IMG/VR virus record: IMGVR_UViG_3300025156_000029
Coordinates: 1 to 20,298 of that record
Direction: 5' to 3' (one strand)
Length of the DNA stretch: 20,298 nt
Source of the DNA: a virus
In this document: positions 10,609 to 18,976 of the stretch, piece after piece
Numbering within the stretch: the first letter of the stretch is position 1
How the letters are laid out: the number at the start of each line of letters is the position of its first letter
Program-made: the position numbers and the translations under genes
Notes under the pieces: model-generated
What the model was told of the DNA's origin: nothing
What the model saw: only the letters and a program-made list of their open reading frames with translations
Databases searched by the model: none

Positions 10609-12513
10609 TTATACCTCCTCGATTGTTCGCTCTGGTGTGAGCGATGTAAAGGTCCGCTCAGGAGTAAGCGAGGTCAAAGTACGCCCTACCGTGAGCGATT
10701 CAATAGTTGTATCCACAATTAATCCTAAACCTGCTGTTATCAAGTTGATTGCGCTGGTGAGTGTTGTAGCGTCTACCTGTGCTGTTGCTTCACGCAGAAC
10801 TGCAAGCAGAGCATCTGATGTAGTCGTTCCCACTGAAATAGCTGCTGAAAGTGATCGTAGAATATTGAGCGCTGCCTGGGCGGTTTGTGTTGAGACTGTG
10901 ATTTGAGCCTGACCAATCTTGATTAAAACCAGATCAATATCGTCTGGCGTAGCTGTAGCTGCCTGGATGGAGGCTGTGAGCGAATAGATTAGGCCAAGAG
11001 TGACCGCACTGGTGACTGATTGTGCCTGAATGTCTGCTGTGACTGGCCTCAACACTGCCAGGGCTACATCAGACGTAGATGTCTGGGTGGCGATGTTAGC
11101 TATGGCCTGGATCAAGCCAGCTATGGAAAGCTCTACTGAGTCTGAGGCAAAGCTCTGAGCGTTTATGGCCGCTGATAAGGCACGAAGTACAGCTAGATCT
11201 ATAGTACTGGTATTAGTCGCTGCAAGTATGTTTGCAATAGCGGTGATCAAACCTACTACTGTGAGGTCAACATCATCCGCTGTATAGCTTTGAGCCTGGA
11301 TGTCTGCTGAAACTGACCTCAGTACGTTAAGCAATGCTGTTGAGGTGTTTGTTTGCCCTGTGATATTGGCAAGTGCGGTTTTGAGCAGTGCAAGAGTTAT
11401 GGCGCTTGTGTTCGTGACTGCTTGAATGTCTGCAATGGCTGTTAATAGTAAGTTAAGTTGAGGTGTAGCTGTATTAGTCTGGGCCTGGATTGAGGCCGAC
11501 AATGCTCTGAGCACAGCCAGGGTAGCAGAACTCGTGGAGCTGGCGGATTGGATATTGGCTGAACCAGTGATGGTCCCCCCTGCCGCCACATACTCATCTG
11601 CCCCAATGTCCCAGGGAGCAGAGCGGGTCTCGCCGTCAATGTCGTCGGTAAAGGATAGATATGGGTCGGATGAAAGGTCTGTGCCATAATCTTTTGCACC
11701 TGTGTCTGATGAATCAAGGTGGTAATTATCATTAACTTCGTCAACAAAAGTAAAGGTTTGATTAGCTCTGCCATAGCTACCCCAATCATCACCTGTATCA
11801 TCGTCAGAAGCATTGTAATCAGATCCAGAAGCTAGACCATAAAAACAAGCAGATGAATATCCTTTACAAAGACAATTTTTGGCTAAGCATCTTAAAATCC
11901 CGTGGTTGTCAGAACCAACTGCGGTAATGTTATACGCGTATTGTGAGGACGATGTATCATCATCATTATCGATTGCTCTCCAACAATTAATAATAATGCT
12001 ATTCCACATATACACAATACGACTAGAAAGAAATGGTTTAATGCCCCGTTCTGCATTTCGAATAATGCTGTACCCAATATATGTATAGTTACTATAAATA
12101 TGTATTCCTGATGAACCAGAAGGCTTACTAGTACAGTCAATTTGCAATCCAAAAATCTTTGTATATTCTTCTCTAATAGCTAATGCGTCTCCAGATGTAA
12201 CAACAATGCGGTAAGCGCTCGTATTCCACTTCCCATCATGCCTGTAGTTCTCGTTTGGGTCAGTCCAAATCTTGATGTATCTAGTATTATCAGTTGTCCA
12301 ACCGTCAATGGTCACAGCAGTAGTGTCAGCAGCTCCTGTTGAGCACCTACAATCAGCAACAGCAATGAGGTCTGCCCCTACGAGGTCACCGTCACCAGAC
12401 ATAGAGGGATAATTCGATTGGGTACAGCTTCCGAAGTCCGCTTCCCAAGCAGCCAGAGACGAGTAATCCCCTCCGCCTCCTGTATCAACTATTTTTACAA
12501 CTTCAGTTGCCAT
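10609..12513 (-). CDS. Beta-helix-like tail fibre/spike with repeat stalk
   Basis: The 634-aa protein has three parts. Residues 1-309 look like a right-handed parallel beta-helix of the pectate-lyase type: short strands with Ile/Val and Asn/Asp turns, as in TKIFGLQIDCTS, GIHIYSNYTYIGYSIIRNAE and MWNSIIINCWRAID, ending near DIGADEYV. Such domains bind or cut surface sugars; no catalytic residues can be assigned. Residues 315-594 are 13 repeats of about 21 aa with consensus A-x-I-x-A-x-T-x-T-S then L-A-V-L-R. The last 30 residues hold SLTPERT repeats. It lies among fibre genes and probably faces the host. It starts one base after the upstream stop. Confidence 0.75.
   Translation of the reverse strand: MATEVVKIVDTGGGGDYSSLAAWEADFGSCTQSNYPSMSGDGDLVGADLIAVADCRCSTGAADTTAVTIDGWTTDNTRYIKIWTDPNENYRHDGKWNTSAYRIVVTSGDALAIREEYTKIFGLQIDCTSKPSGSSGIHIYSNYTYIGYSIIRNAERGIKPFLSSRIVYMWNSIIINCWRAIDNDDDTSSSQYAYNITAVGSDNHGILRCLAKNCLCKGYSSACFYGLASGSDYNASDDDTGDDWGSYGRANQTFTFVDEVNDNYHLDSSDTGAKDYGTDLSSDPYLSFTDDIDGETRSAPWDIGADEYVAAGGTITGSANIQSASSTSSATLAVLRALSASIQAQTNTATPQLNLLLTAIADIQAVTNTSAITLALLKTALANITGQTNTSTALLNVLRSVSADIQAQSYTADDVDLTVVGLITAIANILAATNTSTIDLAVLRALSAAINAQSFASDSVELSIAGLIQAIANIATQTSTSDVALAVLRPVTADIQAQSVTSAVTLGLIYSLTASIQAATATPDDIDLVLIKIGQAQITVSTQTAQAALNILRSLSAAISVGTTTSDALLAVLREATAQVDATTLTSAINLITAGLGLIVDTTIESLTVGRTLTSLTPERTFTSLTPERTIEEV
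10612..10703 (-). repeat. Short SLTPERT coding repeats
   Basis: The C-terminal codons of the beta-helix protein encode SLTVGRTLT, SLTPERTFT and SLTPERTIE in tandem, with clear similarity at DNA level (27-bp units, each with a GAGCG-like block on the plus strand). This may be a short attachment or trimerisation tail. It lies after and differs from the 21-aa repeats. Confidence 0.7.
10733..11571 (-). repeat. Thirteen coding repeats of about 21 aa
   Basis: This stretch encodes residues 315-594 of the beta-helix protein as about 13 diverged units, for example AIADIQAVTNTSAITLALLK, ALANITGQTNTSTALLNVLR and LSASIQAQTNTATPQLNLLL. Two units carry a 3-aa insertion (VDLTVVGLI, VELSIAGLI). DNA identity between units is moderate, so the array is old or under selection rather than freshly expanded. 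It probably forms a beta-structured stalk. Confidence 0.8.
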
Positions 12514-12514
12514 T

Positions 12515-13057
12515 TTAGCTCTTGGTCAACTCCGTTAAGGTTGCTGTTGTTCCTTGAGGTTTGTCGGTGATGCTGATCTTGTCGCTCGTAAGCTCAACAG
12601 TATCCTTTTGCAAAGCATCTTCAATTTCTTCAATATTGATTCTAAGTCTTCGTCTAGCTACAACATGCCTGATAGGTTCTGCTCTTGTCACAATTTGATA
12701 GCCAGGCGTCAAGCCGTAGTTCTGCAATCTTTCTACGACCGCATCGGCCAAAGATTGGCAAGCCTTAGTCGCCGTTGTCTCATCAGGGGCCTCAGCCATT
12801 ACCCCTAGTCCTTGTGCTTCTGCAACATAACGAGTACCTATTTCAATCTCATCTTCTTTTACTATCTGTTCTAGCTCTTCAGGCTTTTTATCTGGAATAC
12901 GTAAGATGTAAAACTTCTCCTTTTTCAGCTCTTCCTTACCCCACTTCCAGCCGTCAGGCTTGATAACTACAACGTCACCCTTCTTATAGCATCCTCGTAA
13001 ATCCTTGACTGGATCAGGATTTGTTGTATCTGAGGATTTAATTAGCAATTCAGCCAT
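12515..13057 (-). CDS. Hypothetical tail-region protein, 180 aa
   Basis: I do not recognise this family. Residues 15-60 hold a beta-rich part with LRGCYKKGDVVVIKPDGWKW and FYILRIPD, followed by charged helices and a second domain (about 95-145) rich in Arg (HVVARRRLRINIEEIEDAL). It ends in a TTATLTELTKS tail. No membrane segment or signal peptide is present. The ATG at 13057 has GGAGG upstream and overlaps the preceding gene by 8 bases. Its place between fibre genes suggests a virion or assembly role. Confidence 0.65.
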   Translation of the reverse strand: MAELLIKSSDTTNPDPVKDLRGCYKKGDVVVIKPDGWKWGKEELKKEKFYILRIPDKKPEELEQIVKEDEIEIGTRYVAEAQGLGVMAEAPDETTATKACQSLADAVVERLQNYGLTPGYQIVTRAEPIRHVVARRRLRINIEEIEDALQKDTVELTSDKISITDKPQGTTATLTELTKS

Positions 13058-13508
13058 TATTTACCTCCAAACGTTTAGCTATTGACTGCAATTTCTCTGT
13101 TGGTATTGACACTGTTGTCGATATTGCATTTGTCGCCTTAAGCAAATGGACTAAGGCTGCTCTGATGTCATCAAGCGACAGCCTTGAGAGCTTGGCTTTC
13201 AGCTCTTCTTCTTTTGCTTCAGCTTCGATTTCTTCGGCTGTTTTGAGCCTGATTTTGTTTCCATCTTTAACTAGCTTCCTGCGATCTGCGTACCTCATTC
13301 TTACCAATTGACTTCCCGGTACTTCGATCGCATGTAGGATAAAAACTCCGTTTTTCTCTTCAACCCAGATCTCGTCTAACGTAGCTAGGTCGATGATCTT
13401 CTTACCGTCAAACCTTAACCGCTCAAGACCTACTCCTTTAGGAAGCCGCCCTATCTCTGTAGGTCCGCCAATCTTGACAATTATGTCTTTGTCCAGTGTC
13501 GCTCTCAT
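13050..13508 (-). CDS. Hypothetical tail-region protein, 152 aa
   Basis: Unrecognised. The N-terminal 85 residues are beta-rich (DIIVKIGGPTEIGRLPKG, LDEIWVEEKNGVFILHAIEV), and residues 88-150 are helical and highly charged (AEEIEAEAKEEELKAKLSRL), ending with a predicted short coil. It could be a fibre-associated or chaperone-like protein. The start at 13508 has a weak ribosome site and lies 3 bases after the upstream stop, so coupling is likely. Confidence 0.65.
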   Translation of the reverse strand: MRATLDKDIIVKIGGPTEIGRLPKGVGLERLRFDGKKIIDLATLDEIWVEEKNGVFILHAIEVPGSQLVRMRYADRRKLVKDGNKIRLKTAEEIEAEAKEEELKAKLSRLSLDDIRAALVHLLKATNAISTTVSIPTEKLQSIAKRLEVNNG

Positions 13509-13511
13509 CAG

Positions 13512-14291
13512 CTAAGCCCAACCATAAATTGAAAATCCTTGTAAATAACCCGTGCCGCTAGTTGCACGTCCATGTATAGATATAGTATATGGGCCCGCAC
13601 TCAATGTTGATACGTTTAGTGAGCCTGTGCTCGCCCATAATGGCCCAAACCCAGATATGTGTGCTTCAGATGATGTCAGTGATGATATTTTAAAATGTAC
13701 ATAAGTCTCAGCGGAGCCACCATCACCAGCTAAAGCTGCATACATTTGGAGATAATTAATGTTACCGGATAGATAGATGCGACAGTCAGTTAGCTTCACC
13801 TCAAGGCTGCTGGTCATACTCCATTCATTCCCATTGTGACGACAAGAGAACAATAGATGTCGCATTTTTGTCTCTTTGTCATTTATGTTAACTTGCAACG
13901 TGCTGAGCTGGGAGTCTATTCCTTTTAGATGTGCGGCCAAGTCATCAACATCATCAGCTTCAGGGACGGAAGCATCAGGAGAATACTGTGCTGGTGTAAA
14001 ATCTATGTCTATCTTATCCCCATCAAGGTAGCTACCGTCAGTGAAATCCTGTCCGTACGGTTTATCATTAGACAGATCCCATATATTGAGCCAGGCAGTA
14101 TTCGCTTCGTTTCGCAGCTTTAGGATATGATTGGTAGTGTCATACCAAAACATGCCTGCTATAGGGTTGCTAGGGGCAGACGCGCCGCTGAAGGTTGACT
14201 TCAGGGTTGCAAACATTGCCTTCATTGTACTGAGGTCTGAATCCCAGTCATTACTTGCCTGCGGGACATTGTCTGACCATGTTTGGCTCAT
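13512..14291 (-). CDS. Tail fibre-like protein, 259 aa
   Basis: Residues 38-72 hold a motif often seen near the N-terminus of phage fibre proteins: SAPSNPIAGMFWYDTTNHIL, then KLRNEANTAWLNIWDLS. Further on comes a short coil (DVDDLAAHLKGIDSQLSTLQ) and a beta-rich C-terminal domain of about 110 residues with strands that end in FSIYGWA. This is the layout of a short fibre: attachment part, trimer coil and distal head domain. AGGAGA lies before the ATG at 14291. It follows the tip protein directly, as fibre genes commonly do. Confidence 0.7.
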   Translation of the reverse strand: MSQTWSDNVPQASNDWDSDLSTMKAMFATLKSTFSGASAPSNPIAGMFWYDTTNHILKLRNEANTAWLNIWDLSNDKPYGQDFTDGSYLDGDKIDIDFTPAQYSPDASVPEADDVDDLAAHLKGIDSQLSTLQVNINDKETKMRHLLFSCRHNGNEWSMTSSLEVKLTDCRIYLSGNINYLQMYAALAGDGGSAETYVHFKISSLTSSEAHISGFGPLWASTGSLNVSTLSAGPYTISIHGRATSGTGYLQGFSIYGWA

Positions 14292-14300
14292 GGCTCTCTC

Positions 14301-16754
14301 CTATTGACAAAATTTAAGTGTGTAATGCTCTACTAAAGCATACATCTCCCCAGTAGGGTCCGTAATTTCTATTTCAATCTGGAAATAACGTCCTGTCACT
14401 ATGGCGGACAAGATTTCCATCTTCTCCACTTCATTAGTCGGAGGGTTAGTGTCACCGTATTTTAGCTTGATCTTCACCTGTGGCCCTGTTTCTAACTCGA
14501 AGTTATCTGACCATGACGTTCCTGGCGTCATCTGTGAGGACCAGCTCTCTCCAGCCGTGAGGTTATCTTCCCAGGCTGTTCCTGATCCTGTCACTACGAT
14601 ATCAGCCAAGACATAAACCATGTAGCGGTCTGAGCTGCCAAGATCATAAACTGGGGAAGTATAGCTCCCGCTCAAACTCCCTCCACTGTGTGAACACTTG
14701 AGATAATACTCGCTATTATAAGTCGTTTGCTCTGTGTTATCAAAAGTCCCACTGCTGTAATCGTTGGTCTCAGTATGCTGTACTGTCCATCCATCTGGGG
14801 GGTCTTTGAGACTGGCTGATGCGGACCTTGGCGTTTCTCCATAAAGGCCGTTGTTCGCAAGAGTGTTCGCGTAAAAGGTATAGCTCCCAGGCTTGACACC
14901 ATATAGCGACAGGTTTGGGGCGCGATAAGCCCCAAGAAAAATCCCACCAGTCCAGGATGGGCCGAGGCGAAACTCGTAAAGCTCTACATCTGGATCGTCA
15001 ACTCGATCGGCGTACAAGTTGACAGTATTTGCATTGACTATGGCATAGAGAGCGGCAAGGGATTCTGGTGTATCAGTCTTACCTTGAATTGTCTTGCTTA
15101 TCTTATAGGCGTCTGACAAAGGCTGCTTAGTACCCCAGATAGAGACAGTCCTCAGCTTCAGATAATACGTGGTGTCTTCTTCCACTGGATCAATAACAAA
15201 ATCATTGGTAGTATCAAAGATATGCCTGTATGTACTGTCGTCAAAGCTCTGCCACACCTCCACATGGCTAAACCAAGCATAGTCGACTGGGGGATCGAAA
15301 CTAACCTTCCATCTAGTAAATGTCCTGAGCCTATAATAGTAAGTCTCTTCTTCATGAGAAACGTTGCTTACCGATGGAGGCGGATCGCTTGGATCGGGCA
15401 AAGTGGTTTCATAGACATCTTCGGTATTGATGTTGTAACTATCATCATAAAGTGTGTCAGACTCGTATTGTAGCCTAAGATCTATAAAACCGTCTGGCCT
15501 TACATCTGCTTCAACTACTCTCATAAGCTGATCTGACACGGAGATTGCGGAAGACGTAAGGGTAACTAAGTCATGTGGCTCTAGCTTTACTGCGTCGTCT
15601 CTTGCAGTTAATGAGATAGTGCGGTCGAGCTGCCATCGCTCAAGCCAATACGTAGCAAGTTGCCCCGCTGTTTCTCTATCTGTGAAGCCTGTCAGCCGTA
15701 AATCCTTGATATTCCCAGTTTCCTCACCGACAAAGAAAGAATCCTCTACATATTCGTTGTTGTCGGCTTTGATATAATATACTCTGAGCCCGTCTGGCCG
15801 GTCCCACATGGAATCTTGATCAACTGAGATCATTGCCTTGCCGTCTGGCCCCTGAACAATATGCTCATCGGTAATATCCATGACTGTGGACTCGCTAGTT
15901 GTGTCAGCATAATAGAGATAATACTTGCCATCATATTGAGTAATAGTGTGTCGAGCATGAAGCAGGATGGTCTTGAGGATGTCCCAGCCGGAAGATTGAG
16001 GGTTTGATACGGCCAGGTTGAGCTTCCATCCCTTTGTATCGCAATAGTTCGCTGCTGCTGTCCAGGAGGTAATGTCTATTTGTGATGCGCTTTTTCCCAT
16101 TCCGTATCTTGTATTTGTTAGCCAATCGTAGGCAATTAGGACTGGATTTTGTGACCAACTGGTAGAACTATCACGGAAATCATAGAGTTTGCGGCCCTTC
16201 AATATGACTGTACGTTGGGGTAAGCTTTGAAAGTAATCTTGATCATATGTAAGGTGCCACACTATGTAACAAGTATTCCGCATATTGTCAGTCCACTTGG
16301 TATGGACAGCGTGAAGATTCGTATCGTAGGTCTGTGTCGCCGAACCTGAGTAGAACCAATATTCAGCGTTGCCGCCATATTCACTATAGAGCTTGTCGCC
16401 CAGGTAAGCAGCAGTAATAGAGTCGCATTCGCCTTCGCTGAGAGTCTGGACTATCCAGAGGTCCTTGAGGTCATCGCCAGCAGAATGGATATATACGTCA
16501 TTACCGCCCACTCGCAATTGCCCATAAACTACCTTCAAGGGTTCGCTAGTAGAGCGAGTATTTAGCTTGAGCCCAGCAGATCCGCGGGTGAGTAAGTCGC
16601 TAGCATCCAGCTTAGGGGACTCTATGTCGGATCTAGAGACATAACCGCCAATGAGGCCACTGGCAAGGGCTATACCAGCACCCAGCCAGCCACCAACAAT
16701 GGTTCCAGCGATCCCTCCAGCTATGCCTATGAGTTGTCCTACTTCTTTGCCCAT
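14301..16754 (-). CDS. Tail tip / host specificity protein (J-like)
   Basis: At 817 aa this is the largest complete protein here and stands where lambda J or the GTA hub/tip gene stands, after the NlpC/P60 gene. Residues 7-40 are a Gly/Ala/Ile-rich hydrophobic stretch common at the start of such proteins. Residues 60-450 read like the Phage-tail_3 type hub (KVVYGQLRVGGNDVYIH, NPVLIAYDWLTNTRYGMG, DGKYYLYYAD, RVVEADVRPDGFIDLRLQYE). After a Pro-rich linker near 475 come fibronectin-III-like repeats (YYRLRTFTRWKVSFDPPVDY) and a beta-rich end. It closes the tail tip and probably takes part in receptor contact. AGAAGG lies 7 bases before the ATG. Confidence 0.85.
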   Translation of the reverse strand: MGKEVGQLIGIAGGIAGTIVGGWLGAGIALASGLIGGYVSRSDIESPKLDASDLLTRGSAGLKLNTRSTSEPLKVVYGQLRVGGNDVYIHSAGDDLKDLWIVQTLSEGECDSITAAYLGDKLYSEYGGNAEYWFYSGSATQTYDTNLHAVHTKWTDNMRNTCYIVWHLTYDQDYFQSLPQRTVILKGRKLYDFRDSSTSWSQNPVLIAYDWLTNTRYGMGKSASQIDITSWTAAANYCDTKGWKLNLAVSNPQSSGWDILKTILLHARHTITQYDGKYYLYYADTTSESTVMDITDEHIVQGPDGKAMISVDQDSMWDRPDGLRVYYIKADNNEYVEDSFFVGEETGNIKDLRLTGFTDRETAGQLATYWLERWQLDRTISLTARDDAVKLEPHDLVTLTSSAISVSDQLMRVVEADVRPDGFIDLRLQYESDTLYDDSYNINTEDVYETTLPDPSDPPPSVSNVSHEEETYYYRLRTFTRWKVSFDPPVDYAWFSHVEVWQSFDDSTYRHIFDTTNDFVIDPVEEDTTYYLKLRTVSIWGTKQPLSDAYKISKTIQGKTDTPESLAALYAIVNANTVNLYADRVDDPDVELYEFRLGPSWTGGIFLGAYRAPNLSLYGVKPGSYTFYANTLANNGLYGETPRSASASLKDPPDGWTVQHTETNDYSSGTFDNTEQTTYNSEYYLKCSHSGGSLSGSYTSPVYDLGSSDRYMVYVLADIVVTGSGTAWEDNLTAGESWSSQMTPGTSWSDNFELETGPQVKIKLKYGDTNPPTNEVEKMEILSAIVTGRYFQIEIEITDPTGEMYALVEHYTLKFCQ

Positions 16755-17164
16755 CTATAGGCCTTCTCTATCTCGAAAAGTCTCAAGTTGACTAGCTCAA
16801 CACCCTTGTCTTCAAGTGCTGTTAATACAAGCGTTTGTCCTGCATGAATACCGAAAACTTTTTCCCCACTTGCCTTCGCCCTAAGTTCTAGAATGTCTCC
16901 TGCCGAAGCCCTTTCCGGCGGTATTTCATCACCTAATTGCCCCAAAAGCTCTGAAAAGATAGCTTCAGCTTTTGTCTGATCCTCAATCCATAACTGAGGA
17001 TAGCTTTCTTTTGTGATACTTCTAAATGCTGTTGGTGGGTTAACGCCGACATGCTCAGCAGCACACATAATCAGGCTTAGGCAGTCAAAGCCTTCTTTTC
17101 TGCTCCACCCTCCAAGCTTGTAAGGAGCCCCTCTGAATTTATCTGTCAAAAGCCTGATATTCAT
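16739..17164 (-). CDS. NlpC/P60 family tail peptidase
   Basis: The 141-aa protein shows the NlpC/P60 cysteine peptidase pattern: GWSRKEGFDCLSLIMCAAEH with catalytic Cys28, the PPERASAGDILELR strand region (82-95) and His107 in FGIHAGQTLVL. In lambda-like and GTA tails this enzyme is part of the tip and locally opens peptidoglycan during entry. The third polar residue cannot be fixed. The ATG at 17164 overlaps the DUF2163 stop as ATGA; a longer reading to 17218 lies inside that gene and is rejected. It overlaps the tip protein gene by 16 bases. Confidence 0.85.
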   Translation of the reverse strand: MNIRLLTDKFRGAPYKLGGWSRKEGFDCLSLIMCAAEHVGVNPPTAFRSITKESYPQLWIEDQTKAEAIFSELLGQLGDEIPPERASAGDILELRAKASGEKVFGIHAGQTLVLTALEDKGVELVNLRLFEIEKAYRWAKK

Positions 17165-18405
17165 GACTTCGGCTGTCTCCCCCACCAGATTTCCTTGTCC
17201 ATTATGGACGGTAGCCACCGGAAGCCACCAAAATTAGCGGTATTGCCCAGGGCTGAACACCGCGCATAACTGCGATCACACCAAGTTTCAGAACCTGTAT
17301 ACCCACATTCTGGCCCTTTAAACACGCGCCATCTACATGACGCAGGATGACGAGAGAGTGGCTTACGAGCCCACTGCACATTCATATCCGCAATTGTCAT
17401 CACCAATTGGGACTCGTCTAATGACCACTTGTCAATCTGCCCGTTAAACAGTATTATAGCCCCTGCAGACATATCTTGGCCTGGGTTGTTGTAGAGATAT
17501 GAGATCTCGGCGTCTGAAAGTGCTCTATCATATATTCTGACCTCATCAATCCAATATTCTGACGGGGGGTCTGGCCTACCTATCCTAAGCTGATAACCCG
17601 TATCAAGAGTTGCCCCCACTAGGTCTTTTGTGGCGACAAGTTCTGCGTTAACATAAAGTTTGACCTGAGAGCCGTCATAAACGCCTGCCAAAAACACCCA
17701 ATCGGTATTATTGTTGTGATTATATCTAGCTAGATACGATGTACCACCTTGCGCTATCCCAAAATTCCAATAATTAACACTGCTATAAAGCAGCCATCCT
17801 GAGTTAACCCAATTGTTTCTTACGAAATTGTGGTAATCCCCATGGCTAGCAACCTTCGCCCAAGCACAGGCAGTTACATAGCTAGATGATAGCGGGATAG
17901 ATGATGGTAAATTTACATAATCACCGGATGCGTCAAAATCTAAGCAATGTCCGCTAACACCAGATGCCCAAGTGGGATCACCATATATAGTCCCATCATT
18001 CCCATTCCCACTTCTATCGTGCAGGGTTGTCCCCGATCCTTCATCAAAATCATAAGCCGCCACCAAACCCCAAGGCTGGCCAAGAATATGCCAATCATTG
18101 TCCATTAACACCTGCCTCAATATGACTGGCGACCCCTGCGGTGTACCACCGACAAAGATTGACGTAAGAACTGAATTGAGGTTGTCCAGGGTAATGTCAA
18201 ATCCATCCACCATACCAGTGGAATTATACCTAATAGAGCCAACCTGCATACCTATGGGCTCATAGGTGTTGCCGTTATAGTTGATCGGAACGTCGCAGTT
18301 TGTGTATCTGTAGGTCGTGCCGTCGATAGTCATCTCTAAGAGAAGAAACGGCCTCAACTCTTCAGCAGCTAACGCACTCAAGACATCTGTATTTATGCTA
18401 CGCAT
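17161..18405 (-). CDS. DUF2163-like tail hub protein with inserted LamG domain
   Basis: The 414-aa protein has three parts. Residues 1-110 are the DUF2163-like N-terminal domain (FLLLEMTIDGTTYRYTNCDV, YEPIGMQVGSIRYNSTG, FDITLDN). Residues 112-309 form a complete LamG/concanavalin-type domain: LVAAYDFDEGSGTTLHDRSG, CLDFDASGDYVNLP, WVFLAGVYDGSQVKLYVN and YWIDEVRIYDRALSDAEI. Residues 312-414 return to the tail fold with Cys357, Cys367, Cys376 and Cys383, plus NFGGFRWLPSIMD and WWG. The N- and C-terminal parts belong to GTA-like tail hubs; the lectin-like part is an insertion that may bind glycans at the cell surface. It overlaps DUF2460 by 8 bases. Confidence 0.82.
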   Translation of the reverse strand: MRSINTDVLSALAAEELRPFLLLEMTIDGTTYRYTNCDVPINYNGNTYEPIGMQVGSIRYNSTGMVDGFDITLDNLNSVLTSIFVGGTPQGSPVILRQVLMDNDWHILGQPWGLVAAYDFDEGSGTTLHDRSGNGNDGTIYGDPTWASGVSGHCLDFDASGDYVNLPSSIPLSSSYVTACAWAKVASHGDYHNFVRNNWVNSGWLLYSSVNYWNFGIAQGGTSYLARYNHNNNTDWVFLAGVYDGSQVKLYVNAELVATKDLVGATLDTGYQLRIGRPDPPSEYWIDEVRIYDRALSDAEISYLYNNPGQDMSAGAIILFNGQIDKWSLDESQLVMTIADMNVQWARKPLSRHPASCRWRVFKGPECGYTGSETWCDRSYARCSALGNTANFGGFRWLPSIMDKEIWWGRQPKS

Positions 18406-18976
18406 TTAATAACCCCTGAAGTTTCAAGCCTGTTCTGTAAAGCGTAGTTACGAAATTCTCAAAGCTCATTATATCTTCAGCAAATCTGCACCTGACCTTT
18501 AGGTATCCTGAGAAATCAAAGGTTATCCTTTGACCGGAACTAGGGGCTGTGGTGAACTCGCACTTGTCGGCCCCATCTGCTCCGCCCCCTGAGGTAAATG
18601 TCCAGTTAGTACCCTCTGTCTGCGACACCCCATCTATGTAAAGCGTCCTAGAAGTTGCACTCTTTGAGGGCAGATTAAAAACCGTGGTGGAACCATCTCC
18701 TGTCCCTACATACTCGCCTTCATATGTATTCGAATAAGGGTGAAACCAATTGAAAGCTTCATACGAACCGCTTCGATCCAAGTAAAATTGCCATAGAGTA
18801 CGAATGTCAGACTGACTAAGTCCGTTGAACCTGAGCGTAATTATCCTTCTAGGGTACAGCCACTTGCGCTTGCGCTGTTCTTCACCCAGGTTGTCAAAAT
18901 TGCTTATCAGCGTCTTGAACGCTATCTCTTCTATCAGAGGATAAACAGCGCTGACTGTATCAGGGAACTTAGCCAT
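18398..18976 (-). CDS. DUF2460-like distal tail protein
   Basis: The 192-aa product matches the GTA-like distal tail family: LYPRRIITLRFNGLSQSDIR with TLWQFYLDRSGSYEAFNW in the first half, then the typical YVGTGDGSTTVFNLPSKSAT, RTLYIDGVSQTEG, GGADGADKCEFTTAPSSGQR and ITFDFSGYLKVR. In such phages it forms the ring that joins tail tube and tip. The start at 18976 follows the tape measure stop directly, and the end overlaps the next gene by 8 bases. Length is close to what I would expect of the family. Confidence 0.85.
   Translation of the reverse strand: MAKFPDTVSAVYPLIEEIAFKTLISNFDNLGEEQRKRKWLYPRRIITLRFNGLSQSDIRTLWQFYLDRSGSYEAFNWFHPYSNTYEGEYVGTGDGSTTVFNLPSKSATSRTLYIDGVSQTEGTNWTFTSGGGADGADKCEFTTAPSSGQRITFDFSGYLKVRCRFAEDIMSFENFVTTLYRTGLKLQGLLNA

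Noticed and set aside
10612-11571. CRISPR array
   Set aside because: The repeats are diverged, in frame and without unique spacers; they are coding repeats of a fibre.
11442-11813. Minus-strand frame of 123 aa inside the spike gene
   Set aside because: Out-of-frame shadow of the beta-helix protein; the true frame shows the repeats and folds.
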